The position numbers and the translations under genes were made by a program. Below are positions 17,156 through 25,082 of a stretch of 34,122 nt of DNA, one piece after another (position 1 is the stretch's first letter; the number at the start of each line of letters is the position of its first letter). Under the pieces are notes generated by a model, which saw nothing but the letters and a program-made list of their open reading frames with translations, was not told the DNA's origin and ran no database searches. The stretch is from assembly GCA_018062725.1 (NCBI GenBank), contig JAGORP010000011.1:1-34122 (forward strand), given 5' to 3'. The DNA is from Flavobacterium sp. (GTDB lineage Bacteria > Bacteroidota > Bacteroidia > Flavobacteriales > Flavobacteriaceae).

Positions 17156-18019
17156 ATGAAAAAAATCAAACTTATCGAATGTCCACGTGATGCCATGCAA
17201 GGCATTAAGGATTTTATACCTACAGCTAAAAAAGTGCAATACATCCAATCGTTATTGCGCGTAGGATTTGATACCATAGATTTTGGAAGTTTTGTATCGG
17301 CGAAAGCTATTCCACAAATGCAAGACACAGCTGAGGTGTTAGCCAATTTAGATTTATCGAAAACAGAAAGTAAATTATTAGCCATAATCGCGAATACGCA
17401 AGGGGCAGAAAATGCTTCCCTGCATTCAGAAATTCAGTATTTAGGGTTTCCATTTTCCATTTCTGAAAATTTTCAGATGCGAAATACCCATAAAACGATT
17501 GCTGAATCGCTGGTAACTTTACAAGAAATTTTAAATATTGCTGATAAATCAAATAAAGAAGTAGTGACTTATATTTCGATGGGCTTTGGAAATCCGTATG
17601 GAGATCCTTGGAACGTTGAAATAGTTGGGGAATGGACCGAAAAATTAGCCAATATGGGCGTGAAAATTTTATCACTTTCAGACACCGTTGGGACTTCTAC
17701 TCCAGAAGTGATCGATTATTTGTTTTCCAATTTAATTCCAAAATATCCGCAAATTGAGTTTGGTGCACATTTACATACCACACCTGATAAATGGCATGAA
17801 AAAGTAGATGCCGCTTACAAAGCGGGATGTGTTCGATTTGATGGTGCTATTCAAGGTTTTGGGGGTTGTCCTATGGCTACCGATAAACTCACAGGGAATA
17901 TGCCTACCGAAAAATTACTTTCGTATTTTACAGCTCAAAAAGCCAATCATGATTTAAGCGCGATGAGTTTTGAGAGTGCTTATAATGAAGCCCTTAAAAT
18001 CTTTACTGTATACCACTAA
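17156..18019 (+). CDS. Hydroxymethylglutaryl-CoA lyase family protein
   Basis: 287-residue TIM-barrel lyase of the HMG-CoA lyase type, which splits HMG-CoA into acetoacetate and acetyl-CoA in leucine and ketone metabolism. Catalytic positions can be read: Arg11-Asp12 (ECPRDAMQG), metal ligands His205 and His207 (FGAHLHTT), Cys238 in the signature GFGGCPMA (234-241) and Asn248 (TGNMP). The usual first-strand motif is VGPRDGLQ; here it is ECPRDAMQG, a common variant. No other leucine-degradation gene is nearby, so the exact substrate is not secured by context. Its stop codon directly abuts the stop codon of the convergent membrane-protein gene. Confidence 0.85.
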   Translation: MKKIKLIECPRDAMQGIKDFIPTAKKVQYIQSLLRVGFDTIDFGSFVSAKAIPQMQDTAEVLANLDLSKTESKLLAIIANTQGAENASLHSEIQYLGFPFSISENFQMRNTHKTIAESLVTLQEILNIADKSNKEVVTYISMGFGNPYGDPWNVEIVGEWTEKLANMGVKILSLSDTVGTSTPEVIDYLFSNLIPKYPQIEFGAHLHTTPDKWHEKVDAAYKAGCVRFDGAIQGFGGCPMATDKLTGNMPTEKLLSYFTAQKANHDLSAMSFESAYNEALKIFTVYH

Positions 18020-18778
18020 TTATTTCGCATTATTATCGTCAAAAGTAAAAACCGCTATAACATCGTCTAGATTTCTTGGGAATTCCTTCGTGTCTAGTAA
18101 TTTTGAAAATTTCAAATATAAATACATACATATACTAAAAAGGGCTGTAGCAATTTGCTTTCCTATAATATTAGAGTATAATAAGTCTAAATCGGAGTCT
18201 AAAGAGAAAAAAATTATGCCGTAATACATAACCGAATCTAAAAAGGCTACTAAACTTAACGGAATAAAAAATTTAAAAAAAACGGGACAATGTTTTAGTT
18301 TCAGATTTAGAAACTGGTAAATAATTACAATTAAAAACAAATCAAAAAGCAATATACAAGTGACAGTTAAGAATAGGGTCACATCAAAATTTAAAATTTC
18401 AATTAAATAGTCTTGAAAAATAGAATGATTATCGATTTTTAGCTGAAATAAAGTAATTATGGAGAGTATCGATAACAATACATTCGAAAATAAAACCCCG
18501 AAAATAGCCGTTCGGGTTACTTTAACGCCCTCTGTATGAAAGATCAGAAGAATACTAAAAAGGGTTGAAGTGAACAGTATAGCCGATCCTGGTGAAACTA
18601 AAATGCCATCAAAAATTTCATTATACACACTAGAAGCTAATATGGTTTGGTAAAATTGAACAGTACCCAAAAAAATTAGCAACAATCCGATGCCTAAAAA
18701 AACACGAAGTTTGTGTAATAATAAGATAGCTCCCGAAATGATAAATATTTCAAGAATTAATAATGATAATGCGTTCAT
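18020..18778 (-). CDS. Polytopic membrane protein of unknown function (about 7 TM)
   Basis: 252 residues; I do not recognise the family with confidence. About seven hydrophobic helices are visible (roughly 4-24, 26-46, 65-84, 88-115, 130-157, 165-190, 203-224), followed by a charged cytoplasmic tail of about 25 residues. The segment SPGSAILFTSTLFSILLIF and the topology recall the 7TM queuosine-precursor/vitamin transporter-like (VUT) domains, some of which serve as sensor inputs, but this is only an impression. Start ATG 18778. It is divergent from guaB and meets the HMG-CoA-lyase-family gene stop-to-stop with no base between. Confidence 0.65.
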   Translation of the reverse strand: MNALSLLILEIFIISGAILLLHKLRVFLGIGLLLIFLGTVQFYQTILASSVYNEIFDGILVSPGSAILFTSTLFSILLIFHTEGVKVTRTAIFGVLFSNVLLSILSIITLFQLKIDNHSIFQDYLIEILNFDVTLFLTVTCILLFDLFLIVIIYQFLNLKLKHCPVFFKFFIPLSLVAFLDSVMYYGIIFFSLDSDLDLLYSNIIGKQIATALFSICMYLYLKFSKLLDTKEFPRNLDDVIAVFTFDDNNAK

Positions 18779-18817
18779 TTAAGGGTAATTGTTTTTATAT
18801 TTTCTCTTTTTTTTGTG

Positions 18818-18825
18818 TATATTTG
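18818..18825 (+). promoter_or_regulatory. Putative -7 element (TATATTTG) of guaB
   Basis: Exact TAnnTTTG match, with a predicted leader of about 20 bases. The nearest upstream TTG (18789-18791) is 26 bases away, longer than usual. The site supports translation starting at 18852 rather than farther upstream. Confidence 0.5.
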
Positions 18826-18851
18826 CTCGCAATTTAACTACAAATTGCAAA

Positions 18852-20324
18852 ATGAACGCACATACTACTAAAATTATCGGTGAAGGACTTACATACGACG
18901 ATGTACTGCTAATTCCTAACTACTCTCAAGTACTTCCGCGCGAAGTAAGTATCAAAACCAAATTCTCGAAAAACATCACGTTAAATACTCCAATTGTTTC
19001 GGCTGCAATGGATACGGTTACCGAAAGTGCTATGGCCATTGCCATGGCTCAAGAAGGTGGTATTGGGGTGTTACATAAAAACATGTCTATCAAAAAGCAG
19101 GCTGCCGAAGTTCGTAAAGTAAAACGTGCTGAAAGTGGCATGATTATCGATCCAGTAACATTGCCCCTCGATGCAGTGGTTGGTGATGCTAAAGATGCCA
19201 TGCGCAAATATGGTATTGGTGGTATTCCGGTGGTCGATGAAAACTTAATCTTAAAAGGAATTGTAACCAACAGAGATTTACGCTTCGAAAAAAATAATGA
19301 AAGAGCTATTACCGAAGTGATGACTTCTCAAAATTTGGTAACGGCTCCCGAAGGAACGACTTTAGGACAAGCCGAAGAAATTTTGCAAAAAAATAAAATT
19401 GAAAAATTACCAGTTGTAAATACAGAAAATAAGTTAGTTGGATTAATTACGTTTCGTGATATTACAAAACTGACACAAAAACCTAATGCCAATAAAGATA
19501 AGTTTGGACGTTTACGTGTTGCCGCCGCTTTAGGGGTTACTGCCGATGCGGTAGAAAGAGCCACAGCGCTTGTTACTGCAGGTGTTGATGCGGTAATTAT
19601 TGATACGGCGCATGGTCATACCAAAGGAGTTGTAGATGTCCTAAAACAAGTAAAAGCCGCTTTTCCCGATTTGGATGTTGTGGTGGGAAATATCGCAACG
19701 CCAGAAGCCGCCTTATATTTAGCTGAAAATGGTGCTGATGCGGTAAAAGTAGGTATTGGACCTGGTTCAATTTGTACGACACGTGTTGTGGCAGGTGTTG
19801 GTTTTCCTCAGTTTTCTGCAGTGCTTGAAGTGGCTGCCGCTTTAAAAGGCACTGGTGTTCCAGTAATCGCTGATGGCGGAATTCGTTATACGGGTGATAT
19901 TCCTAAAGCGATAGCCGCTGGTGCCGATTGTGTGATGCTAGGTTCACTTTTAGCTGGAACGAAAGAATCGCCTGGGGAGACTATTATTTTTGAAGGACGT
20001 AAGTTCAAGTCGTATCGTGGAATGGGTTCGGTAGAAGCGATGAAAGAGGGCTCTAAAGACCGCTATTTCCAAGATGTAGAAGATGATGTGAAAAAATTAG
20101 TTCCGGAAGGAATTGTTGGACGTGTTCCTTATAAAGGCGAATTGAACGAAAGTATGCTTCAGTTTATTGGTGGACTACGTGCCGGAATGGGATATTGTGG
20201 ATCAAAAGATATCGAAACACTTCAAGCAACGGGTCGATTTGTTCGCATTACCGCTAGTGGAATTGGGGAAAGTCATCCACATAATGTAACCATAACCAAA
20301 GAAGCTCCGAATTACTCTAGATAA
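18852..20324 (+). CDS. guaB: IMP dehydrogenase
   Basis: Converts IMP to XMP with NAD+, the first committed step of GMP synthesis. 490 residues from ATG 18852 ([25 protein letters not shown]). Features: TIM barrel split by two CBS domains (about 95-210, [14 protein letters not shown] and [12 protein letters not shown]), the catalytic loop [13 protein letters not shown] with Cys308, [11 protein letters not shown], and the flap region with YRGMGS and later the PYKGEL segment. The frame is open to a Met codon at 18789, but that extension would contain the -7 promoter element and is hydrophobic and unlike the family. A strong terminator follows. Confidence 0.97.
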   Translation: MNAHTTKIIGEGLTYDDVLLIPNYSQVLPREVSIKTKFSKNITLNTPIVSAAMDTVTESAMAIAMAQEGGIGVLHKNMSIKKQAAEVRKVKRAESGMIIDPVTLPLDAVVGDAKDAMRKYGIGGIPVVDENLILKGIVTNRDLRFEKNNERAITEVMTSQNLVTAPEGTTLGQAEEILQKNKIEKLPVVNTENKLVGLITFRDITKLTQKPNANKDKFGRLRVAAALGVTADAVERATALVTAGVDAVIIDTAHGHTKGVVDVLKQVKAAFPDLDVVVGNIATPEAALYLAENGADAVKVGIGPGSICTTRVVAGVGFPQFSAVLEVAAALKGTGVPVIADGGIRYTGDIPKAIAAGADCVMLGSLLAGTKESPGETIIFEGRKFKSYRGMGSVEAMKEGSKDRYFQDVEDDVKKLVPEGIVGRVPYKGELNESMLQFIGGLRAGMGYCGSKDIETLQATGRFVRITASGIGESHPHNVTITKEAPNYSR

Positions 20325-20334
20325 TCATTATAAA

Positions 20335-20347
20335 GACCTGACAGGTC
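20335..20347. repeat. Short palindrome GACCTG-A-CAGGTC
   Basis: Perfect 6-bp arms around one base, between the guaB stop and its terminator. Sequences of this ACCTGACAGGT type recur between genes in many flavobacterial genomes as I recall; only one copy is in this window. Confidence 0.4.
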
Positions 20348-20353
20348 TAGAAT

Positions 20354-20391
20354 AAAAAAATCCATTCCGAAATGCCGGAATGGATTTTTTT
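20354..20391. terminator. Bidirectional intrinsic terminator
   Basis: 16-bp perfect stem (core TCCATTCCG / CGGAATGGA flanked by A and T runs) with a 6-base loop, shared by guaB and the convergent hydrolase gene. Confidence 0.9.
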
Positions 20392-20400
20392 TGCTCTTTA

Positions 20401-21450
20401 CTAATTAGTTTTTATACTCTTAAAAATTTTGTATTGTGCTTCCACTACAGATTCATTAAAGCCATGAGCTGCATTCGGCAACAAATAATATTCTTTTTTT
20501 GGAGCTTGAATTTTATCAAAATATTCTTTTGATTTTTCTTTCGGAGTCAAAATATCTTCTGCACCTTGAATTAAATATGCCGGAATTTTAAATTCTAAAT
20601 TATCTCTCATTAAGTTAATAGTTGCACTTATAGATTGAACTCCTAGTTTGTCATCTCCAGTATAATTTACAAACGAATAATCATCACCATCTGCTCTGTT
20701 TTTATTGTCTATATCATTGTCATACGCAGCAGAAAGCTGAAACCAATTTTCAGGAGCTGGCTTTGAATTTATTCTTTCATATTTTTTCACAATTCTAAAG
20801 AACAGCCCTACATTTTTTGCTCTGCTATAAGGAGGAATACCAATTGCATTTAATATTTCAAGAGATTCTTTGTCATTTTCTACTTTCGCTATGTTATAAA
20901 CTTTTGTGTAAATTTCTTCATCAATAGCTGGATTGACAATTTGTGAATGCCCCACATACGCATGAAAAAGTTCCGGTTGTTTTGAAACAATTTTCACCCC
21001 AAGTGCTGAACCCCAAGAAGTACCAAAAAGAATAACTTTTTGTTTATTTAAATACTTCAAAAGATATTTTGTTACCCCAATTCCATCGTTAATCATTTGT
21101 TCAAGTGTTAGTGGATTGGCTTTTAAATACTCGGGAGTAAGTTCTTTTGGTGGCGAATTTTGCCCATATGTTCTTCCCGTTCCGCGTTGGTCCCATTGCA
21201 CAATAATAAAATCCTTTTCCAAATCTTTATACAAAACATCCACATACGGACTAATTGGACTTCCTGGTCCGCCGTGAATAAACAGTATTATAGGTTTTGA
21301 AGGATTTCCTTTTATGGTAATCCATTGTTCAATCCCATTTATTAAAACGAATTTTTCTTCAGAAATAGGTTTTTCAACATTTCCGTTAGTCTGTGATAGA
21401 CATAAAAAAGGGAATAGCAGTAAAATAAATAAAGATGCAATTTTCATCAT
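20401..21450 (-). CDS. Secreted alpha/beta hydrolase, proline iminopeptidase-like
   Basis: 349 residues. Signal peptide (about 1-20, LFPFLCLSQ), then an alpha/beta-hydrolase fold. Seen: oxyanion loop HGGPG (59-63), VQWDQRGTGRT (85-93) which is the proline-iminopeptidase-like hallmark, nucleophile Ser145 in GTSWGS, acid Asp299 (QGAEDILTP) and His329 (NAAHGF). The family (S33) releases N-terminal proline or hydrolyses small esters and amides; export suggests action on peptides in the periplasm. Start is the first of two adjacent ATG codons; either is possible. It lies downstream of the AraC-type regulator but a strong terminator separates them. Confidence 0.87.
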   Translation of the reverse strand: MMKIASLFILLLFPFLCLSQTNGNVEKPISEEKFVLINGIEQWITIKGNPSKPIILFIHGGPGSPISPYVDVLYKDLEKDFIIVQWDQRGTGRTYGQNSPPKELTPEYLKANPLTLEQMINDGIGVTKYLLKYLNKQKVILFGTSWGSALGVKIVSKQPELFHAYVGHSQIVNPAIDEEIYTKVYNIAKVENDKESLEILNAIGIPPYSRAKNVGLFFRIVKKYERINSKPAPENWFQLSAAYDNDIDNKNRADGDDYSFVNYTGDDKLGVQSISATINLMRDNLEFKIPAYLIQGAEDILTPKEKSKEYFDKIQAPKKEYYLLPNAAHGFNESVVEAQYKIFKSIKTN

Positions 21451-21522
21451 TTCAAATTTTTAATTGTTAGTAGTAATTTGAAACAAAATTGCAATTTACA
21501 CTTAACGTGTGCGACCGAATAA

Positions 21523-21567
21523 AAAAAGTCGAACCAATTTGCAACTACTAAATTGGTTCGACTTTTT
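21523..21567 (-). terminator. Intrinsic terminator after the AraC-type regulator
   Basis: 18-bp perfect stem (arm AAAAAGTCGAACCAATTT) with a 9-base loop. The minus-strand T-run is good; it begins 16 bases after the regulator's stop. Confidence 0.88.
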
Positions 21568-21582
21568 ACAAAACCTTTATAA

Positions 21583-22731
21583 CTAAGCGTTTCTGAATTC
21601 TGTTGGCGTTTGATTTGTGTGTTTTTTGAAAGCCGTATTAAAAGAAGATTTCGAATTAAAACCTACTTCATAAAGAATTTCTAGAACAGTAACGTTACTC
21701 TTTGAGGGATCTTTCAAAATTCTTTTGGCTTTTTCTATTCGATATTCATTTATAAAATCAAAAAAATGTTTATCCATATGATGATTGATTAAAACAGATA
21801 AATCTCGAACAGGAATATTCACTTGATTTGATAATTCTTGGATCGTTAACGAAGGTTCGAGATACGGTTCGTTTTCTGAAACATGCTTTTTTACCTGTTC
21901 CATTTGGAAAATAATTTCTGTCGATTTTGGATTCTCAGGTAAATTGTTATCAACCAAAAGAACTTTTTTATTTAGTACTTCATTTACCGATAGCATATTG
22001 GAATCGACACCTTTGAAAAGATCCGGATTATGTAAGGCTTTCAAAACAAACCAACAACTTATAAATAGCGCTATTATTCCAATAATTACATTTGACGAAT
22101 TCAATAATACGTTATACTCTGTATATCTAATTAGTGATTTAAAGAAAACAATTGAATGAGCAATTAAAAATAAGATTGTCATTTGAAACAACCATTTATA
22201 AGATGAATTATTAGAATTGGTAAAATTTTCCAAGTAGGTTTGTTTATATTTTTTTAAGATTCCAAAAATCAAAATAATATAAAAAAAGTATTGCAATTCC
22301 GATAACACATAGAAAAATCGAATTTCTGACATTTGTCTAAAATGCTCGAAAATATAGGCACTTTCAATTGCGTTGGAAAGATAAAACCTTGGAATTAATA
22401 TTAAATTAGCAAACACAAAAGGAATTATAAGTGCTAAGTCTTTTCGCTTCATTCGGAAATCGGAATAACAAACCGATTTAACATACAAGTAAAACACTGG
22501 CATTATTAACAAACTAGCCGTCATTCTGAAAACTTCAAAACTCAAATTAGCATCGAAATAATTTTCAGAAAAAAAACTACTTAAATCAAATGCAGAAAGT
22601 AAAAGTAAACCAGCAAAAAGTCTGTTCGCTAGTTTACTTTTAGCTTGAACGGTAAGCAAAAAAGAGACAAAAAGTAGAATTACAAAAACAGCAATTAAAG
22701 CAATAGTATTTAAAAAACTGAATTTATCCAT
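21583..22731 (-). CDS. Membrane-anchored AraC-family transcriptional regulator
   Basis: 382 residues. The N-terminal ~235 residues carry about seven hydrophobic helices (first at 9-28, last about 215-235, ISCWFVLKALHNPDLF). A linker follows, then an AraC-type double helix-turn-helix at about 290-380: LTIQELSNQVNIPVRDLSVLINHHM (first HTH), FINEYRIEKAKRIL, and VTVLEILYEVGFNSKSSFNTAFKKHTNQTPTEFR (second HTH with the usual GF-S-S-F-FK-P-FR pattern). Membrane sensing coupled directly to DNA binding is a common Bacteroidota design. The neighbouring secreted hydrolase is a candidate target but nothing proves it. Only 24 bases lie between the purB stop and this ATG, so read-through from purB is possible. 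Confidence 0.88.
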   Translation of the reverse strand: MDKFSFLNTIALIAVFVILLFVSFLLTVQAKSKLANRLFAGLLLLSAFDLSSFFSENYFDANLSFEVFRMTASLLIMPVFYLYVKSVCYSDFRMKRKDLALIIPFVFANLILIPRFYLSNAIESAYIFEHFRQMSEIRFFYVLSELQYFFYIILIFGILKKYKQTYLENFTNSNNSSYKWLFQMTILFLIAHSIVFFKSLIRYTEYNVLLNSSNVIIGIIALFISCWFVLKALHNPDLFKGVDSNMLSVNEVLNKKVLLVDNNLPENPKSTEIIFQMEQVKKHVSENEPYLEPSLTIQELSNQVNIPVRDLSVLINHHMDKHFFDFINEYRIEKAKRILKDPSKSNVTVLEILYEVGFNSKSSFNTAFKKHTNQTPTEFRNA

Positions 22732-22755
22732 TTACCTTTTTTCTAATAGAAATCA

Positions 22756-24099
22756 TTAAATTCCCAAATAATTACTCGGAGTAATCACTTTTAATTCCGC
22801 TTTAATGGCATCGGAAACATTCAACGTTTCAATAAAAGCATGAATCGATTCTTTGTTGATGACCGAATTGGTTCTCGTTAAATCCTTCAGTGCTTCGTAT
22901 GGGTTTGGATACCCTTCGCGACGTAAGATCGTTTGAATCGCTTCGGCAACTACCGCCCAGTTTCTTTCTAAGTCTTCCGCGAACTTATCTTCATTCAACA
23001 ACAATTTGTTTAATCCTTTCAAAGTCGCTTCAAAGGCGATTAAAGTATGTCCCATTGGCACTCCAATGTTTCTCAAAACCGTACTGTCGGTTAAATCGCG
23101 TTGCAATCTTGAAATGGGTAATTTTGCTGATAAATGTTCAAAAATCGCATTGGCAATGCCTAAGTTTCCTTCGGAATTTTCAAAATCAATTGGATTGACT
23201 TTATGTGGCATGGCTGATGAACCAATTTCACCGGCTTTGATTTTTTGTTTAAAATAATCCATCGAAACATACGTCCAAATATCTCGATCCAAATCAATTA
23301 AAATGGTATTAATACGTTTCAACGCATCGAAAAACGCCGCAAAATGATCGTAATGTTCAATTTGTGTTGTTGGAAACGAATGGTGTAATCCTAAAATATC
23401 TTCCACAAAATTAGTACCGAAGGCTTTCCAGTCATTTTTTGGGTAAGCGACTACGTGAGCATTATAGTTTCCAGTCGCACCACCGAATTTGGCTGCAAAA
23501 GGCACATTGAATAACAAACGCATTTGTTCTTCCAAACGTTCTACGAAAACTAAAATTTCTTTTCCTAAGCGGGTAGGAGAGGCGGGTTGACCGTGTGTAC
23601 GAGCCAACATTGGAATGTCCTTCCATTCTACACTTAACTCTTTTAATTTGGAAACAACACCAATTAAACTTGGTAAATACACTTTTTCAAAGGCTTCTTT
23701 GGTAGAAAGCGGAATAGCAGTGTTGTTGATATCTTGAGAAGTCAATCCGAAGTGGATAAACTCTTTGTATTGTTGTAAGCCTAAAGTATCAAATTTGGTT
23801 TTGATAAAATATTCAACGGCTTTTACGTCGTGATTGGTGGTTTTCTCCGTTTCTTTAATCCACAACGCCTCTTCGGTAGAAAAGTTTTCATAGATTTTTC
23901 TCAAATCAGCATAAAGATTTTTATCTACGTTGGCTAGTTGTGGTAAATCGGCTTCGCAAAGTGCAATAAAATATTCGACTTCGATTAAAACGCGGTATTT
24001 GATTAAGGCTTCTTCGGAGAAAAAAGGAGCTAAGGAAACCGTTTTATTTCTATAACGACCGTCAATTGGCGAAATAGCATTCAATTCAGTTAGTTGCAT
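22756..24099 (-). CDS. purB: Adenylosuccinate lyase
   Basis: Fumarase/aspartase-superfamily enzyme acting twice in purine synthesis: SAICAR to AICAR and adenylosuccinate to AMP. 447 residues, close to E. coli PurB. Seen: MQLTELNAISPIDGRY start, TTNHDVKAVEYF (87-98), catalytic His169 in ARTHGQPASPTR, and the mobile signature loop GEIGSSAMPHKVNPIDFENSEGN beginning at 290 with catalytic Ser295. The start ATG 24099 matches the family. A -7 promoter element and a 7-bp tandem repeat lie upstream. Confidence 0.97.
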   Translation of the reverse strand: MQLTELNAISPIDGRYRNKTVSLAPFFSEEALIKYRVLIEVEYFIALCEADLPQLANVDKNLYADLRKIYENFSTEEALWIKETEKTTNHDVKAVEYFIKTKFDTLGLQQYKEFIHFGLTSQDINNTAIPLSTKEAFEKVYLPSLIGVVSKLKELSVEWKDIPMLARTHGQPASPTRLGKEILVFVERLEEQMRLLFNVPFAAKFGGATGNYNAHVVAYPKNDWKAFGTNFVEDILGLHHSFPTTQIEHYDHFAAFFDALKRINTILIDLDRDIWTYVSMDYFKQKIKAGEIGSSAMPHKVNPIDFENSEGNLGIANAIFEHLSAKLPISRLQRDLTDSTVLRNIGVPMGHTLIAFEATLKGLNKLLLNEDKFAEDLERNWAVVAEAIQTILRREGYPNPYEALKDLTRTNSVINKESIHAFIETLNVSDAIKAELKVITPSNYLGI

Positions 24100-24124
24100 G
24101 TGTTGTGTGTTGTTTAAGAAAGGG

Positions 24125-24132
24125 CAAAGATA
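24125..24132 (-). promoter_or_regulatory. Putative -7 element (TATCTTTG) of purB
   Basis: Exact TAnnTTTG on the minus strand, giving a leader of about 20 bases. The expected -33 position falls inside the 7-bp tandem repeat, where the sequence reads TTCTAAC rather than TTG. Confidence 0.5.
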
Positions 24133-24139
24133 ATTTAAA

Positions 24140-24167
24140 GTTAGAAGTTAGAAGTTAGAAGTTAGAA
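24140..24167. repeat. 7-bp tandem repeat, four perfect copies of GTTAGAA
   Basis: Four uninterrupted heptamers lie between the purB -7 element and the end of the sirtuin gene. They occupy most of the spacer and the -33 region of the purB promoter. Confidence 0.9.
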
Positions 24168-24186
24168 ATTTTTTAATTGAAATTTA

Positions 24187-24870
24187 TTATTGCAATTGCA
24201 ATTGAATTTTCTCCATCCCTTCACTCGCGCTCATGGTCAAAACTTCCAACGGATTGGCTAAATCATAAATGGTTGCCGGATTTGGATCGATATAATAAAC
24301 AGGCACGTGAGGTTTTGCATAATGCATCAATCCTGCAGCTGGATAGACTTGTAGTGAAGTTCCAATGATAATGACAATGTCAGCTTTTTTCATCATAGGA
24401 ATAGCTTGATCTATCGCGGGAACGGCTTCGCCAAACCAAACGATATCGGGACGCAATTGTTCTCCTTTTTCATTTAGATCCCCAATATGTATGTCGTTTT
24501 CCCAATAAATACTTTCGTTTTCTGAATATTCACCACGAACTTTTACCAATTCACCATGAAGGTGAAGAATATTGTTACTTCCGGCTCTTTCATGTAAATT
24601 ATCGACATTTTGAGTGATGATATGCACGTCAAAATCACTTTCCAATTCGGCTAAAATTTCATGTCCACGATTGGGTTTCACTTCTTTCAATTGTGCACGA
24701 CGTTTGTTGTAAAAGTCTAAAACCAAGACAGGATTATTGTGCCAACCTTCTGGGGAAGCGACTTCCATAATATCGTGATTTTCCCATAAACCGTTAGAAT
24801 CTCGAAATGTACTAATGCCACTTTCGGCACTCATTCCGGCCCCTGTTAAAACGACTATTTTCTTTTTCAT
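24187..24870 (-). CDS. Sir2-family NAD-dependent deacylase (class III/CobB-like, zinc cysteines absent)
   Basis: 227-residue sirtuin that removes acyl groups from lysine using NAD+. Seen: GAGMSAESGIS (10-20), FRD (22-24), QNVDNLHERAG (87-97), catalytic His105 in LHGEL, and IIGTSLQVYPAAGL. Tyr54-x-x-Arg57 (FYNKRR) matches the YxxR motif that in CobB and SIRT5 binds acidic acyl groups, so desuccinylase or demalonylase activity is plausible. Odd: the protein contains no cysteine, so the usual four-Cys zinc site is missing; the region after HGE (about 105-145) is short and rich in acidic residues. It lies upstream of purB on the same strand, 87 bases away. Confidence 0.9.
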   Translation of the reverse strand: MKKKIVVLTGAGMSAESGISTFRDSNGLWENHDIMEVASPEGWHNNPVLVLDFYNKRRAQLKEVKPNRGHEILAELESDFDVHIITQNVDNLHERAGSNNILHLHGELVKVRGEYSENESIYWENDIHIGDLNEKGEQLRPDIVWFGEAVPAIDQAIPMMKKADIVIIIGTSLQVYPAAGLMHYAKPHVPVYYIDPNPATIYDLANPLEVLTMSASEGMEKIQLQLQ

Positions 24871-24914
24871 GACTTTTATATTCCAAAATAAAAAATGAAT
24901 GACTAATTTTTAAC

Positions 24915-24946
24915 CGCAAAGTACGCAAAGCTTAGCGACCTTTGCG
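24915..24946. repeat. CGCAAAG direct and inverted repeat between genes
   Basis: CGCAAAG at 24915-24921 and 24924-24930, with the complement CTTTGCG at 24940-24946, in the 212-base gap between the divergent sirtuin and trmH genes. The ACCGCAAAG-NN-CGCAAAG form resembles interspersed repeats that I recall from other Flavobacteriia genomes. Nothing else but promoter-like sequence is seen in this gap. Confidence 0.5.
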
Positions 24947-25052
24947 AAAAATATTTGTGTTCGTTTCGGTTTTTTTTTAATGGGTTGCAGGGTTAAATTT
25001 GTAGCTAATAAACCTTGTAATTTTAAAATAGTGAAACTACAAACAATTAAAC

Positions 25053-25060
25053 TATTTTTG
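25053..25060 (+). promoter_or_regulatory. Putative -7 element (TATTTTTG) of trmH
   Basis: Exact TAnnTTTG match, 22 bases ahead of the ATG. The -33 position reads GTG rather than TTG at a 19-base spacing. Confidence 0.4.
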
Positions 25061-25082
25061 CAGAAATATTCAGTTTAATATC

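Noticed and set aside
17970..18224. 84-codon plus-strand frame over the junction of two convergent genes
   Set aside because: It overlaps the HMG-CoA-lyase-family gene out of frame and is antisense to the 7-TM gene; composition is that of a chance frame in AT-rich DNA.
18789..18851. N-terminal extension of guaB
   Set aside because: It would contain the -7 promoter element, is hydrophobic, and is absent from IMP dehydrogenases, which begin as the ATG at 18852 does.
21494..21512. ACAC-TTAAC-GTGT small palindrome upstream of the hydrolase as an AraC-regulator operator
   Set aside because: Only four-base arms and a single copy; AraC-type proteins usually bind direct repeats, so the evidence is too thin.
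24140..24167. CRISPR-like repeat array
   Set aside because: The units are seven bases long with no spacers, and there are no cas genes.
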